A stretch of 44,046 bases of DNA from Candidatus Synechococcus spongiarum LMB bulk15M (GTDB taxonomy: Bacteria; Cyanobacteriota; Cyanobacteriia; PCC-6307; Cyanobiaceae): assembly GCA_002018045.1 (NCBI GenBank), contig MWLD01000072.1, positions 1,182 through 45,227 on the forward strand, written 5' to 3'. Under the pieces are notes generated by a model. The model was not told where the DNA came from. It was given only the letters and a program-made list of their open reading frames with translations, and made no database searches. Of the stretch, positions 22,259-32,262 are shown piece by piece. The translations under genes and the position numbers were made by a program. Every line of letters starts with the position of its first letter. Position 1 is the first letter of the stretch.

Positions 22259-24268
22259 CTAGGATGAACCCAGCAGCTTTTGCCTCAAAACTCGAATGCG
22301 ATCTCTTAGCTTGGCTGCCTCTTCAAATTTCAGGTCCTGGGCACAGACTTTCATCTGATCTTCCAGTTGACCAATGAGTTCGGGCAGGGCAGCAAGTGGC
22401 ATGTCGTTGTTTTCCGCTTGTACTGTTGCGGTTTCCAGTTGGCTCTGACTCAGTCGTCTGGACAATTCCAATTCTGCCAGAATGGGATTGCCTTTGGTTT
22501 TGGTGGCCACACCCCGAGGTATAATGCCGTGATCGCTGTTGTATTGCTGTTGCACTTGACGCCGCCGCTCTGTTTCTTCAATAGCTTTGGCCATGGAATC
22601 CGTCAACCGATCGCCATAAAGAATGGCCATGCCATGCACATGGCGAGCGGCCCGGCCAACGGTTTGAATCAGGGAGCGATCCGAGCGCAGAAAACCCTCC
22701 TTGTCCGCATCAAAAATGGCCACCAGAGACACTTCCGGTAGATCCAGTCCTTCACGCAGGAGATTTACACCCACCAGTACATCATAGGTACCAATACGAA
22801 GATCCTGAATGAACTCAATCCGTTCAATGGAGTGAATCTCGGAATGGAGGTATTGCACCTTGATGCCATGGCTGGCTAGATAATCGCACAGATCCTCGGC
22901 CATGCGCTTGGTGAGGGTGGTCACCAACGTGCGTTCACTCCGCCCACTGCGCAGGCGAATCTCTGCCAGCAAATCATCCACCTGCCCTGTGCTGGGTCGC
23001 ACACTGATCTCGGGATCCACCACACCCGTAGGGCGGATCACCTGGTGCCGGACAGCGTCTCCGGAGCGCTTCAACTCCCAATTCCCAGGCGTGGCGGACA
23101 CAAAGATGGCTTGCTTCACCTTGTTCCAGAACTCCTCGGCCTTCAGGGGCCGGTTGTCCGCTGCACTGGGCAGGCGGAAGCCGTGGTCAATGAGCACCTG
23201 CTTGCGAGATCGATCACCATTGTACATGCCCTGCAGTTGGGGACAGGTGACATGACTCTCATCTACTACCAGTAGCCAATCATCGGTGAAATAGTCCACC
23301 AGGCACTCTGGCGGGTTGCCCGCTGGGCGCCCCGTAAGATGACGGGCGTAGTTTTCCACCCCATTACAATATCCCGTTTCCCGAAGCATTTCCAGGTCAT
23401 ACATGGTGCGTTGCTCCAGACGCTGTGCCTCGACCAATTGATTCTGTTGATTTAGAATATCCAGTTGATCCGCGAGTTCTTCACGAATGGCCACCAGTGC
23501 AGCCTCCAGGCGCTCCTTGGGTGTTACAAAGTGTTTTGCAGGATAGATGCTAATACTTTCCAGGCTTTTCAAAATCTCCCCACTGATGGGATTCACATAG
23601 CGAATGGCTTCAATCTCATCACCAAAAAATTCAATTCTTATGAGGCGGTCTTCATAGGCAGGCCCAATCTCCAGCACATCTCCCCGTAACCGGAAACGCC
23701 CACGGCTGATTTCCAGATCGTTGCGGCTGTATTGGTTATTGACCAAAGCTCGCAGGGTCTGACGCAAGTTAATTGTCTCACCAACATAAAAAGGCACTGC
23801 TGCCTTAAGATATTCAGCCGGCATCCCTAAACCATAAATGCAGCTAATAGAGGCCACGACAATTACATCCTTGCGCTCAAATAATGAACGAGTTGCCGAG
23901 TGACGTAACATGTCTATTTCCTCATTGATAGATGCTGTTTTCGAGATATAGGTATCTGTAGATGGTACATAAGCCTCCGGCTGGTAATAATCGTAATAAG
24001 AGATAAAGTACTCCACGGCGTTGTTGGAAAAAAACTCCCGTAGCTCGTTGCAAAGCTGGGCGGCGAGAGTTTTGTTATGGGCCAAGACAAGGGTAGGCTT
24101 GCCAGTTTGGGCAATCACATTGGCAATGGTGAAGGTTTTGCCTGTGCCCGTGGCTCCCAGAAGGGTCTGATAGGGAAACTGATGCTGGACGCCATGGACC
24201 AACTCCGCAATCGCCCGGGGCTGATCCCCCATGGGCTGATAGGGGGCCGTGAGGGCAAATGGGCCCAT
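22259..24268 (-). CDS. uvrB: UvrABC system protein B (excinuclease subunit)
   Basis: 669 residues from ATG 24268; a TTG two codons upstream is also in frame. UvrB verifies DNA damage delivered by UvrA and recruits UvrC for nucleotide excision repair. Helicase-like motifs: Walker [17 protein letters not shown] (about 38-53), the beta-hairpin region with [18 protein letters not shown], Walker B-like VVDESHVT, and motif VI-type QTVGRAARH. The C-terminal UVR domain that binds UvrC is intact ([18 protein letters not shown]). It follows the ycf23-like gene with 6 bases between stop and start, suggesting one transcript. Confidence 0.97.
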   Translation of the reverse strand: MGPFALTAPYQPMGDQPRAIAELVHGVQHQFPYQTLLGATGTGKTFTIANVIAQTGKPTLVLAHNKTLAAQLCNELREFFSNNAVEYFISYYDYYQPEAYVPSTDTYISKTASINEEIDMLRHSATRSLFERKDVIVVASISCIYGLGMPAEYLKAAVPFYVGETINLRQTLRALVNNQYSRNDLEISRGRFRLRGDVLEIGPAYEDRLIRIEFFGDEIEAIRYVNPISGEILKSLESISIYPAKHFVTPKERLEAALVAIREELADQLDILNQQNQLVEAQRLEQRTMYDLEMLRETGYCNGVENYARHLTGRPAGNPPECLVDYFTDDWLLVVDESHVTCPQLQGMYNGDRSRKQVLIDHGFRLPSAADNRPLKAEEFWNKVKQAIFVSATPGNWELKRSGDAVRHQVIRPTGVVDPEISVRPSTGQVDDLLAEIRLRSGRSERTLVTTLTKRMAEDLCDYLASHGIKVQYLHSEIHSIERIEFIQDLRIGTYDVLVGVNLLREGLDLPEVSLVAIFDADKEGFLRSDRSLIQTVGRAARHVHGMAILYGDRLTDSMAKAIEETERRRQVQQQYNSDHGIIPRGVATKTKGNPILAELELSRRLSQSQLETATVQAENNDMPLAALPELIGQLEDQMKVCAQDLKFEEAAKLRDRIRVLRQKLLGSS

Positions 24269-24274
24269 TTCCAA

Positions 24275-25036
24275 CTAGCGGCGGATGGATGACTCTAGGG
24301 CTGGTGCAGCTCCAGTGGTTAAGGCTTGCCGCAGACTGCGCACCACGGCTACCATGGCGAGGGTATCCTCCAATCGGTTCACCGCACGACCCACCCCGAT
24401 GGCTGCGGCGCCAGCGGCAATAGCCATGGGCGCAGTCACCGCACTGAGGCCGGAGGCACACAGCACAGGCACCCGCACCGCACGGCTGACGGCGTGGGCG
24501 GCGGCCAGGGTGGGAACGGCCTTTTCAATCAGTCCCTGGATTCCGGCGCTCCGGGGGCTGCTGCTGGTTCCTCCCTCCGTCTGGATCAGGTCCGCACCAG
24601 CGGCCACCAACTGCTCCGCCAACCGCTGTTGCTCCGACAGGGGCAGGCGGTGGGGAACGGTTACAGACAGGGGCACATGGGCCAGCAGCGTCCGACTGCG
24701 CCGGGTCAGCTCCAGCACCTCAGCCCCGGTGAACTCCCGCCCCTGCTCGTAGAAGCAATCGAAGTTACCGATTTCCACCAGATCGGCACCGGCAGCCACC
24801 ACGGCGGGGAAGCGGTCCGGCTCCACAGCAGATACGCAGACGGTGGCCACACCACAGGATCGCGCCAAGCGGACCAACTGGGGGTCAGCGGCAATGTCCA
24901 CCAGATCGGCTCCACCCGAGACGGCAGCGTTGCACACCTGGCTCACCCGCTCGGGCGCAAAGGTTTGCAGGCCGGCAATGATTTTGAGTCCCTGGCGGGC
25001 GGCAAGGCACCCCGTAAGGCGAGCAGGAAGGGTCAT
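24275..25036 (-). CDS. DUF561 / Ycf23-like protein
   Basis: 253 residues from ATG 25036; the frame is open to 25147 but family similarity begins at MTLPARLTGCLAARQGLKII. A TIM-barrel-like protein of cyanobacteria and algal plastids (ycf23). Motifs: GGADLVDIAADPQLV, GADLVEIGNFDCFYEQGREF, GADLIQTEGGTSSSP, VPVLCASGLSAVTAPMAIAA and GAAAIGVGRAVN, a phosphate-binding style loop as in PLP- or flavin-using barrels. Biochemical role unknown. It is divergent from tilS, with 67 bases between starts, and leads into uvrB. Confidence 0.88.
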   Translation of the reverse strand: MTLPARLTGCLAARQGLKIIAGLQTFAPERVSQVCNAAVSGGADLVDIAADPQLVRLARSCGVATVCVSAVEPDRFPAVVAAGADLVEIGNFDCFYEQGREFTGAEVLELTRRSRTLLAHVPLSVTVPHRLPLSEQQRLAEQLVAAGADLIQTEGGTSSSPRSAGIQGLIEKAVPTLAAAHAVSRAVRVPVLCASGLSAVTAPMAIAAGAAAIGVGRAVNRLEDTLAMVAVVRSLRQALTTGAAPALESSIRR

Positions 25037-25103
25037 GGACGGAAGAACCGAAACAGGCACACTGAATGTTAGGTGCTCAGTCTGCAGAGGCTGGCCATTC
25101 ACC

Positions 25104-26171
25104 ATGGACCGTTCTTTTTCCCCTGGGCAACAGGCTCGATCCACCACATCCTGGAGCCGCTGGCATCACCGGCTGCACAAGGTCCTCCTGGCTTTTCCCA
25201 ACCTGTTGCCGTCTGGAGCCTCCCTCCTGGTGGCGGTGTCCGGAGGGCAGGATTCCCTCTGTCTGCTGCGTCTACTGCAGGACCTCCAGCGTCTCCACCA
25301 CTGGTCGTTACAGGTGTTCCACGGAGACCACCGCTGGCAGCCCGACAGTGCCGCCAATGCTGCCCATGTGCAGTCTCTCTGCACCACGTGGGGGCTCACC
25401 TGTCACCAGGTGGTGGCCCCCCGGCTTCCCGGTGAAGCAGCGGCGCGCCACTGGCGCTACGCCCGTGCCCGTGCCCTGTGCCGTCAACTGGGCTGCCACC
25501 ACCTGGTGACGGGTCACACCGCCACGGATCGTGCCGAGACCCTCCTGTTTCATCTTTGCCGTGGTAGCGGCAGTCGTGGTCTCGGTAGTCTCCGCCCCCA
25601 CCGTCAACTGGCGCCAGGCCTCCAACTCACGCGCCCCCTGCTCCATTTCTCCCGACAAGATACCCTCCAATGCTGCCAGGCGTTGCAGCTACCCATCTGG
25701 ACCGACGTCAGCAACGAAGACCAGCGATTTATGCGCAACCGCATTCGGAAACGGATTCTGCCTGAACTGGAACAGGTGAACAGCGCCGCTGTGGCCCATA
25801 TGGCGGCCTGCGCACAACAACTTGCCGAGGAAAGCGACCTGCTGGATCAACTGGCGCGGGAGGCCTTGTCCACCATGGGGGCAACCCGATCCGCAAGCCT
25901 CAGCCCGCAAGCGTTGGCGGCACTGCCCCGTGCTCTGGCCAGCCGCTGCCTGGTCCACTGGATTCGGCATCACACCGGCTGTGATCCTGATCGACAACGG
26001 ATCAGCCAACTGCTGCTCAGCCTGAACCGCCCAAAGACCACGATATTGCTGGGTCGGGGCTGGTATCTGCGCTGGCGGGGCGGGTGTATCCATCTGCAAA
26101 GGGGGAACTCTGAGGCAGCCCGACCTTCAACCACCCATGGATCTCCACCCCACCCGGCACCCCCGGAATGA
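25104..26171 (+). CDS. tilS: tRNA(Ile)-lysidine synthetase
   Basis: 355 residues from ATG 25104; a longer frame from 24843 runs antisense through ycf23 and is rejected. TilS joins lysine to C34 of the CAT-anticodon isoleucine tRNA using ATP, so that it reads AUA. PP-loop VAVSGGQDSLCLLRLL (about 46-61), then HGDHRWQPDSAANA, HHLVTGHTATDRAETLLFHL and RGSGSRGLGSL. A second domain follows (DVSNEDQRFMRNRIRKRILP). The length fits short cyanobacterial TilS lacking part of the C-terminal domain. A small gene overlaps its 3' end. Confidence 0.94.
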   Translation: MDRSFSPGQQARSTTSWSRWHHRLHKVLLAFPNLLPSGASLLVAVSGGQDSLCLLRLLQDLQRLHHWSLQVFHGDHRWQPDSAANAAHVQSLCTTWGLTCHQVVAPRLPGEAAARHWRYARARALCRQLGCHHLVTGHTATDRAETLLFHLCRGSGSRGLGSLRPHRQLAPGLQLTRPLLHFSRQDTLQCCQALQLPIWTDVSNEDQRFMRNRIRKRILPELEQVNSAAVAHMAACAQQLAEESDLLDQLAREALSTMGATRSASLSPQALAALPRALASRCLVHWIRHHTGCDPDRQRISQLLLSLNRPKTTILLGRGWYLRWRGGCIHLQRGNSEAARPSTTHGSPPHPAPPE

Positions 26172-26427
26172 AGCCGACGCAACAGAGACGACCTGCGGGG
26201 ACGGACGGACGGCTGCAGATGGGGGCCTGTTGGAGTTGCCCCTGCAAGAGCACCACCATCAAATCGTCTCTGCTTTTATGGAGGAGTACCAGCGCGACCC
26301 TTCCTCGGAAGGTTTCCGGAGGAGCAGCCGTCGTCCGGATCCACATGCTCTCCGGAGACTTGCCGTCCGGCTGAGGAGTTGGTGGGCACAACGCAAGTTG
26401 CCCCCATCAGCGCCTCCACAGGAATGA
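26137..26427 (+). CDS. Small hypothetical protein overlapping tilS
   Basis: 96 residues in a different frame, starting 35 bases before the tilS stop. The N-terminal third is low in structure, but LLELPLQEHHHQIVSAFMEE and then YQRDPSSEGFRRSSRRPDPH, RRLAVRLRSWWAQRKLPP look like a genuine helical, basic protein. The overlap suggests coupling to tilS. Function unknown. A competing frame starting at the tilS stop (ATGA, 26168-26374) looks less protein-like. Confidence 0.5.
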   Translation: MDLHPTRHPRNEADATETTCGDGRTAADGGLLELPLQEHHHQIVSAFMEEYQRDPSSEGFRRSSRRPDPHALRRLAVRLRSWWAQRKLPPSAPPQE

Positions 26428-26659
26428 GGTAAGGGCAAGGGTCAAAGGTCCACCACTGGCGCAAATCCGCCGAAGATTATCCGCTTGTCGTCAAACGGGT
26501 GTGGGTTCTGTGCCGGATCAAATCGGCGATCCGTCTTCATGAGATTATCCATGGCGTGCAAGACTCCCGCCCCTCCTGCAGCAGGCCTTCCCGGAGCGAG
26601 GCAACACGGCTGCGTTCGGCCAGGGGACCTTCTAGGATCCCTCCACCGGATAACTCCCC

Positions 26660-27844
26660 ATGACACAGTTGGAGACCCACACGGAACCCATGGTGGTCAA
26701 TTTCGGCCCCCACCATCCGTCCATGCATGGGGTACTCAGGCTGGTGGTGACCCTGGATGGGGAGGACGTGGTGGATTGCGAGCCCGTCATTGGCTACCTC
26801 CACCGGGGCATGGAAAAAATTGCCGAGAGTCGCACCAACGTCATGTTTGTCCCCTACGTGAGCCGTTGGGACTATGCGGCGGGCATGTTCAACGAGGCGG
26901 TGACCGTCAATGCGCCCGAGCGCCTGGCGGACATCACGGTTCCCAGGCGAGCCAGTTACATCCGGGTGCTGATGCTGGAGTTGAACCGCATTGCCAACCA
27001 CCTGCTCTGGCTGGGTCCGTTCCTTGCCGACGTGGGAGCCCAAACCCCCTTCTTCTACATCTTCCGGGAGCGGGAGATGATCTACGACCTTTGGGAAGCT
27101 GCCACCGGCCAGCGGCTGATCAACAACAACTACTTCCGCATTGGTGGGGTGGCGGTGGATCTGCCCTATGGCTGGCTGGAGAAATGCAGTGACTTCTGTG
27201 ACTGGTTTGGTCCAAAAATCGACGAGTACGAGCGGCTGATTACCGATAACCCCATCTTCCGTCGTCGCATCACGGGCCTGGGAACCATCAGCCGGGAGGA
27301 AGCCATCAACTGGAGCCTCTCCGGCCCCATGTTGCGGGCCTCGGGCGTCTGCTGGGACCTGCGCAAGGTGGACCATTACGAGTGCTACGACGACTTTGAT
27401 TGGGAGGTGGCCACGGCCGAAGAAGGGGACTGCTTTGCCCGCTACCAGGTGCGGATCCAGGAGATGCGGGAGTCGTTGAAAATCCTGCGCCAAGCCTGCC
27501 GCGGCATCCCCGGAGGCCCCACGGAAAGCCTGGAAGCGCACCGCCTGCAGGAGGGACGCAAGAGCCAGTGGTATGGCTTCGACTACCAGTACCTGGCCAA
27601 GAAGGTGGCGCCCACCTTCAGGATTCCCGACGGTGAACTCTACGCTCGCGTGGAGACCGGCAAGGGGGAGTTGGGGGTGTTTCTCATCGGCAGCAACGAC
27701 GTCACCCCGTGGCGTTGGAAGATCCGCGCACCGGACTTCAACAATCTGCAGATCCTTCCCCACCTGCTCAAAGGGGTCAAGGTGGCCGACATCATGGCCA
27801 TTCTGGGATCCATCGACGTGATCATGGGATCCGTAGACCGGTGA
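26660..27844 (+). CDS. ndhH: NAD(P)H-quinone oxidoreductase subunit H (NDH-1)
   Basis: 394 residues. The 49-kDa-type subunit of cyanobacterial NDH-1, in the peripheral arm at the thylakoid membrane, working in cyclic electron flow, respiration and carbon uptake. Hallmarks: [57 protein letters not shown] and the C-terminal [13 protein letters not shown], the usual ending. It is clearly full length. Its 3' end overlaps the convergent carotene isomerase gene by 23 bases. Confidence 0.98.
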   Translation: MTQLETHTEPMVVNFGPHHPSMHGVLRLVVTLDGEDVVDCEPVIGYLHRGMEKIAESRTNVMFVPYVSRWDYAAGMFNEAVTVNAPERLADITVPRRASYIRVLMLELNRIANHLLWLGPFLADVGAQTPFFYIFREREMIYDLWEAATGQRLINNNYFRIGGVAVDLPYGWLEKCSDFCDWFGPKIDEYERLITDNPIFRRRITGLGTISREEAINWSLSGPMLRASGVCWDLRKVDHYECYDDFDWEVATAEEGDCFARYQVRIQEMRESLKILRQACRGIPGGPTESLEAHRLQEGRKSQWYGFDYQYLAKKVAPTFRIPDGELYARVETGKGELGVFLIGSNDVTPWRWKIRAPDFNNLQILPHLLKGVKVADIMAILGSIDVIMGSVDR

Positions 27845-29354
27845 GAAGGCCTAGATCGGCAGCAACACGGTGGGAACAGGCATAGCCGCTGAAGGCCACC
27901 GCATTGAGACCCTGGCCCGGAAAGCAGGAGTCCCCAACGCAGTAGAGGCCTGGAATTCCGGTGCGGTTAAAGGGCATGGGAAGCAACCCTGGCAGGCGAC
28001 GGGCGGGCACTGGACCGTAGCTGCCCCGGCTGCGGCCCAGAAAACGGCGGTGGGTGCGGGGTGTGCCGATGTCCTGATGTTCGATCACGCCTTCCAGACC
28101 TGGCCAAAGGCGACTCAGGCGTTGCACCAACCGTTGAGCGTCAGCCTCCTTTTTCTGGCGGTAGGCCGATGGACTCAAGCCTTGCCAATGCTCAACGTCA
28201 CTGGGGGTAAACGTGTGGACAATGTGGCGACCGGGTGGGGCCAAATCAGGATCCAGCAGGGTGGGGATCGACACAAAGGCGGTGCCCTGCTCGGCGTCCA
28301 TGTGCTCCCAGCGCTCCAGCAGCAGGTGGTGGCAATGGCTGTGGGGGGGGATGACCTCGGATTTCACCCCCAGGTGCAGGGAGAGGAAAGAGGGGGAGGG
28401 CTTGTAGCGCCGTCGCCATATCTTCTCCCGTTGGGGAACGTGCTCCTCCGCCACCAAGCTGCCGAAGGTGTCCCAACGGGTGGCGTTGGAAATCACCCGG
28501 CGGGCGTGCAGTTGCTCCCCGTTGGCCAGGATCACCCCAACGGCGCGATCCCGCTCCAGCAGCACCCGGGTCACCCGAGCGCCGTAGCGAACCTCTCCCC
28601 CGTGCCGCTGCAGACCCCGCACCAGCCGGCGGCTGATTTCCCCCACGCCGCCCTTGGGGTAGTTCACACCCCCCGCGTGGCGGTCAGCGAAGACCATGCC
28701 ACCGTTAATCATGGGTGTGCGGTCGGCCGGCATCACCGACCAGCAGTAGCATTCCATATCAATGAGGCGCAGCAACCGGGGATCACGGATGTGACGCCGC
28801 GCCACGTCCCCCACGTTCACGGGCAGCCAGCGGGCCAAGCCCAGGCAAGCCGGAGGATTGCGAAAAAAGACCTGGGCCAGGTAGCGCGGCTCCTCAAGGG
28901 ACTTGAGGGGAATGGCGTCCAGACAGCGAAACACGCGCCAACAGGTGTCGTAAAAGGCACGAATACCCCGGGCTTCCGCTGGAAACCGCTCCGTCAGGGT
29001 GGCAAGCCAGGTGTTGTAGTCCCGACTCACTGCCACGTCCAGGTGATCCGGCAAGTGGTAGTGCAGTTGAACGGGATCGGAGATGGTCTCCAGAGATTCC
29101 CCCACGTCTGCCAAGGCTCTGGTCAACAGGTTGGTGGTGCCCTGCTTACCAAAACCGAAAATCATGGAGGCGCCCACGTCAAAGCGGTAACCGGGCCGAT
29201 CAAAGCTGCCGGCACTACCACCAGGAATCAAATAACGCTCCAGCACCAAGGTGCGGGCACCCTTGGCGGACAACTGGGAGGCCGTGACCAGACCACCAAT
29301 GCCGGCACCGATGACAACGACATCCCAAGACGGGGTGGAGTGGGTCACCCCCAT
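27822..29354 (-). CDS. crtH: Carotene isomerase, CrtH/CrtISO family
   Basis: 510 residues. FAD-dependent isomerase that turns cis-lycopene into all-trans lycopene in the plant-like carotenoid route. The dinucleotide-binding motif [21 protein letters not shown] is at residues 11-31 (contiguous part [15 protein letters not shown]), followed by [14 protein letters not shown] and [20 protein letters not shown]. The C-terminal flavin motif [20 protein letters not shown] is intact. These are family features I recognise for CrtH rather than for phytoene desaturases. Convergent with ndhH, and 13 bases downstream of the psbY-like gene. Confidence 0.92.
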   Translation of the reverse strand: MGVTHSTPSWDVVVIGAGIGGLVTASQLSAKGARTLVLERYLIPGGSAGSFDRPGYRFDVGASMIFGFGKQGTTNLLTRALADVGESLETISDPVQLHYHLPDHLDVAVSRDYNTWLATLTERFPAEARGIRAFYDTCWRVFRCLDAIPLKSLEEPRYLAQVFFRNPPACLGLARWLPVNVGDVARRHIRDPRLLRLIDMECYCWSVMPADRTPMINGGMVFADRHAGGVNYPKGGVGEISRRLVRGLQRHGGEVRYGARVTRVLLERDRAVGVILANGEQLHARRVISNATRWDTFGSLVAEEHVPQREKIWRRRYKPSPSFLSLHLGVKSEVIPPHSHCHHLLLERWEHMDAEQGTAFVSIPTLLDPDLAPPGRHIVHTFTPSDVEHWQGLSPSAYRQKKEADAQRLVQRLSRLWPGLEGVIEHQDIGTPRTHRRFLGRSRGSYGPVPARRLPGLLPMPFNRTGIPGLYCVGDSCFPGQGLNAVAFSGYACSHRVAADLGLLTGLRIP

Positions 29355-29367
29355 GGCCGGCGACGGG

Positions 29368-29487
29368 TCAGCGGAATTCCTTCATGGCGCCCTGGAACTG
29401 ATTGAGAGCGTCGCGACCAATGATAAAGACCACCCAACTCAGGGCAGCCAGTACGGGGAAGGCAACGAGGAGTAAACGCCAATCCAC
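29368..29487 (-). CDS. psbY: Photosystem II protein PsbY-like small membrane protein
   Basis: A 39-residue ORF with a GTG start at 29487, easily missed by length cut-offs. It begins with DWRLLLVAFPVLAALSWVVF and continues IIGRDALNQFQGAMKEFR, giving one transmembrane helix and a short basic tail. The order DWR-hydrophobic-PVL-A-W-V-x-x-I matches cyanobacterial PsbY, a peripheral one-helix subunit of photosystem II. It lies just upstream of crtH on the same strand. A real gene is likely; the family name rests on remembered sequence only. Confidence 0.7.
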   Translation of the reverse strand: MDWRLLLVAFPVLAALSWVVFIIGRDALNQFQGAMKEFR

Positions 29488-29516
29488 GGGTTCAGCAGAA
29501 ATTGTTGTCTTTCAAT

Positions 29517-30107
29517 CTACAACCCTGATCCTTCGGATGTGGAGCTGTGGGCGGCCTGGCCACAATCCGTGACCAACCTGTGACCAAACATGCCCTCCGG
29601 CCCCAGCTTTCCATGGGTGAGGGCCAGTTGGGCATAGAGATCCGCATGGCGGCGCTGCTCCTCCAGGGCCTCTTCACCGAGGGAGCGCACCGGCCGTGCG
29701 GGAACACCGGCCACCAGCATCCCGGGGGGCACGTCCCTGGTGACCACAGCCCCGGCGGCCACTACGGCCCCAGCTCCCACAGTGACCCCGTTGAGCACGA
29801 TGGCGCCGATGCCCACCAAGGCGCCCTCTTGCACACTGGCGCCATGAATCACGGCGCGGTGACCAACAGTGACCTGGGCTGCAATGACCACGGGAGCGCC
29901 CGGATCCCCATGGAGGATGGCCCCGTCCTGAACGTTGCTGTTGGGACCGACGTGGATGGAGGCCAGGTCCCCCCGAAGCACTGCCGTAGGCCAGACCGAA
30001 GCGCCGGAAGCCAGTTCCACATCCCCCACCACAACGGCAGAGGTGGCTACCCAGCTATCCGGAGCTCGGCGGGGTGAGGGCCAAGGAGCCGTAGCGGATT
30101 GAGACAT
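29517..30107 (-). CDS. Gamma-carbonic-anhydrase-like hexapeptide-repeat protein
   Basis: 196 residues from ATG 30107; a TTG two codons upstream is in frame. A left-handed beta-helix of hexapeptide repeats is plain: [55 protein letters not shown] and [19 protein letters not shown]. The His in ILHGD and the pair in VGHRAVIHG match the three zinc ligands of gamma carbonic anhydrases, so metal binding is plausible; carbonic anhydrase activity is not certain, since many relatives act otherwise. It lies just upstream of the tRNA gene on the opposite strand. Confidence 0.88.
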   Translation of the reverse strand: MSQSATAPWPSPRRAPDSWVATSAVVVGDVELASGASVWPTAVLRGDLASIHVGPNSNVQDGAILHGDPGAPVVIAAQVTVGHRAVIHGASVQEGALVGIGAIVLNGVTVGAGAVVAAGAVVTRDVPPGMLVAGVPARPVRSLGEEALEEQRRHADLYAQLALTHGKLGPEGMFGHRLVTDCGQAAHSSTSEGSGL

Positions 30108-30155
30108 GGTCAAAGTGGCGCTTGCGTGATAGTCTCCATGGGATGACCTGATCCA

Positions 30156-30227
30156 GGGTCGCTAGCTCAGCGGTAGAGCATCCGGCTTTTAACCGGCTGG
30201 TCCTGAGTTCGAATCTCAGGCGACCCA
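30156..30227 (+). tRNA. tRNA-Lys (anticodon TTT)
   Basis: 72 bases. Acceptor stem GGGTCGC pairs with GCGACCC, discriminator A at 30227. The D arm is GCTC-AGCGGTA-GAGC, the anticodon loop CTTTTAA gives anticodon TTT, and the T arm is CTGAG-TTCGAAT-CTCAG. The outermost anticodon-stem pair seems mismatched, which is minor. CCA is not fully encoded. Confidence 0.96.
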
Positions 30228-30362
30228 TGCATGTTTCCCCCCTGAACTGTGTCCGGTCTGAAGGGTTTCAGGGCCAACCGTCCATATCACGGGGGGGCAT
30301 TCAACAGACTTTCTTCCAATCCGGTAAACTTTCCGTGACCACCGGACACTTCCTTCACTGCC

Positions 30363-31436
30363 ATGGCGCTGGTTCCCCTTCGACTTCTTCTCGACCATGC
30401 CGCTGAGAACGGTTATGGGATTCCTGCTTTCAACGTCAACAACCTCGAGCAGGTGCAGGCGATCATGGAAGCAGCCCATGAAACCGACAGCCCGGTCATC
30501 CTGCAAGCCTCACGAGGCGCCCGCAAGTATGCAGGCGAAACCTTCCTCCGGCATCTCATCCTGGCCGCCACGGAGACGTACCCCCACATCCCCGTGGTGA
30601 TGCATCAAGACCACGGCAACGCCCCCAACACCTGCTACTCCGCCATTACCAATGGCTTCACGTCGGTGATGATGGACGGCTCTCTGGAAGCGGACGCCAA
30701 GACACCCGCCAGCTACGACTACAACGTGAACGTCACCCGGACGGTAGTGGATGTGGCCCACTCCGTGGGTGTCAGTGTGGAAGGGGAGCTGGGTTGCCTG
30801 GGATCTCTGGAGACGGGCAAGGGTGATGCCGAAGACGGCCATGGCTTCGAAGGAGAACTCTCCCGGGATCAGTTGCTGACAGACCCTGGTGAAGCCGCCG
30901 ACTTCGTGGCCAAGACAAAGGTGGACGCCCTGGCCATTGCCATCGGAACCAGCCACGGCGCCTACAAGTTCACCCGCAAGCCTACAGGCGAGGTGTTGGC
31001 CATCTCCCGCATCGCGGAAATTCACAAGGCCCTGCCCAACACCCACTTGGTCATGCATGGCTCCAGTTCAGTGCCTAAGGAGTGGTTGGACATGATCAAC
31101 CAGCACGGCGGCAACATTCCCGAGACCTACGGGGTTCCCGTGGAAGAGATCCAGGAGGGCATCCGCAACGGCGTGCGCAAGGTGAACATCGACACGGACA
31201 ACCGTCTTGCCTTCACCGCGGCTGTGCGGGAGGCTGCCGCTGCCGATCCCGGCAACTTCGACCCCCGCCACTTCAACAAGCCGGCCCGTCAATACATGAA
31301 GCAAGTGTGCCTTGATCGCTATCAGCAGTTCTGGTGTGCCGGTAAGGCCAGCAGGATCAGACAGCAACCCATCAGTGTCTACGCGGATCTCTATGCCAAA
31401 GGCAGCCTGGATCCTCGCGTGGCTGTGACAGCCTGA
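30363..31436 (+). CDS. cbbA: Class II fructose-bisphosphate aldolase
   Basis: 357 residues. Zinc-dependent aldolase of the Calvin cycle and glycolysis; in cyanobacteria it also makes sedoheptulose bisphosphate. Metal-binding and catalytic segments: [14 protein letters not shown] (His and Asp), [14 protein letters not shown] (Glu), [10 protein letters not shown] (His) and [10 protein letters not shown] (His); [17 protein letters not shown] binds the substrate phosphate. ATG 30363 gives the standard [19 protein letters not shown] beginning. A strong hairpin follows the stop. Confidence 0.96.
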   Translation: MALVPLRLLLDHAAENGYGIPAFNVNNLEQVQAIMEAAHETDSPVILQASRGARKYAGETFLRHLILAATETYPHIPVVMHQDHGNAPNTCYSAITNGFTSVMMDGSLEADAKTPASYDYNVNVTRTVVDVAHSVGVSVEGELGCLGSLETGKGDAEDGHGFEGELSRDQLLTDPGEAADFVAKTKVDALAIAIGTSHGAYKFTRKPTGEVLAISRIAEIHKALPNTHLVMHGSSSVPKEWLDMINQHGGNIPETYGVPVEEIQEGIRNGVRKVNIDTDNRLAFTAAVREAAAADPGNFDPRHFNKPARQYMKQVCLDRYQQFWCAGKASRIRQQPISVYADLYAKGSLDPRVAVTA

Positions 31437-31475
31437 AGGAGGATCGTTCCCTCTCTTGCCTCGATGGGGGTTCTC

Positions 31476-31510
31476 AAGGGGGAGGGCCGGTAAAGTCGGT
31501 CCTCCCCCTT
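31476..31510 (+). terminator. Hairpin after class II aldolase
   Basis: AAGGGGGAGG (31476-31485) pairs exactly with CCTCCCCCTT (31501-31510) over a 15-base loop that can itself pair GCCG/CGGT-like. It starts 40 bases after the aldolase stop. No T-run follows, so it may act as a transcript-stabilising or factor-assisted terminator. Confidence 0.6.
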
Positions 31511-31733
31511 GGAGAAAGCAGGGGACTGATTCCGTAGGTTGTCATGGGTCAAGTCCACCATTCGTCCGGGACACGGGACGATCCGGACCGGCAAGCCAGC
31601 CCGTCCCGAGATGAACCACCGCAGTGAACCGGTAAGCCGAAAAGTCAGTTCATAATCATCTTTTCCGGTCGTTGTCTCCTGACTCAGCTTATCCTTCTGT
31701 AGCCTCTTTGTGGAACTTATAAGACCTGTTCCG

Positions 31734-32231
31734 ATGGCCCAACGTGTTCCCGTCGCATCAATCCAGCAGTACTCACAGGAGCATCTGCGGGAAGTTCTGA
31801 ACACGGCGGGTCGGCGGCTCACTCCTCAACGGGAAAAAGTTCTCTCTCTGTTTCAGAATCTGGGACCTGGCCATCACCTTACCGCTGATGACGTGCATCA
31901 CCACCTGAAGCAGTCGGGGAAGAAGGTATCTCTGGCCACTGTTTATCGCAGCCTCAAACTTCTGGTGGACATCAGGTTATTGGATGAGGGAGAATGGCAA
32001 GAGGGTTTGCATTGCTATGAATTGCGCCAGGGTGGCAGTAAGGCACACCACCATATGGTCTGTATGCGCTGCGGTCATACAGAGGAGTTTATCAGCGAGG
32101 TCATTACTGCGGCCTCCCGGGATGTATCTCAAGTTACGGGATTTGAGTTAACAGAGGTGCGCCTCATCTTGCGGGGAATCTGTAGACGCTGCCGGCAGCG
32201 CAGCAAGGCTACAGCAGAAGCACTTCTTTAG
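31734..32231 (+). CDS. Fur-family metal- or peroxide-responsive regulator
   Basis: 165 residues from ATG 31734; a GTG at 31710 is also in frame. DNA-binding winged helix: RRLTPQREKVLSLFQNLGPG and KKVSLATVYRSLKLLVD. The metal-binding dimer domain has HHHMVCMRCGHTEEF and, near the C-terminus, ICRRCRQ, forming the CxxC...CxxC structural zinc site. Members include Fur, PerR and Zur; the cluster HHHxVCxxC fits Fur or PerR best, but I cannot choose. Target genes might include flavodoxin (inference). Convergent with dnaA over a 10-base repeat array. Confidence 0.9.
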   Translation: MAQRVPVASIQQYSQEHLREVLNTAGRRLTPQREKVLSLFQNLGPGHHLTADDVHHHLKQSGKKVSLATVYRSLKLLVDIRLLDEGEWQEGLHCYELRQGGSKAHHHMVCMRCGHTEEFISEVITAASRDVSQVTGFELTEVRLILRGICRRCRQRSKATAEALL

Positions 32232-32257
32232 GCAACATTAGGAAGCATTAGGCAACA
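32228..32257. repeat. Three tandem 10-base repeats between the Fur-family gene and dnaA
   Basis: TTAGGCAACA, TTAGGAAGCA and TTAGGCAACA stand head to tail. The first copy includes the TAG stop of the regulator. The block sits in the 31-base gap between two convergent genes. Confidence 0.7.
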
Positions 32258-32262
32258 TCTCC

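Noticed and set aside
26442-26666. Minus-strand ORF upstream of ndhH ending FGGFAPVVDL
   Set aside because: The tail looks mildly protein-like, but the start is unsupported, the frame overlaps the ndhH start and no family is recognised.
26537-27763. Minus-strand ORF of 408 codons opposite ndhH
   Set aside because: Shadow of ndhH, which is unmistakable. The antisense product has no motif.
27870-29405. Plus-strand ORF of 511 codons opposite crtH
   Set aside because: It mirrors the carotene isomerase gene, is rich in Gly/His/Gln/Val as antisense frames in GC-rich DNA are, and has no recognisable motif.
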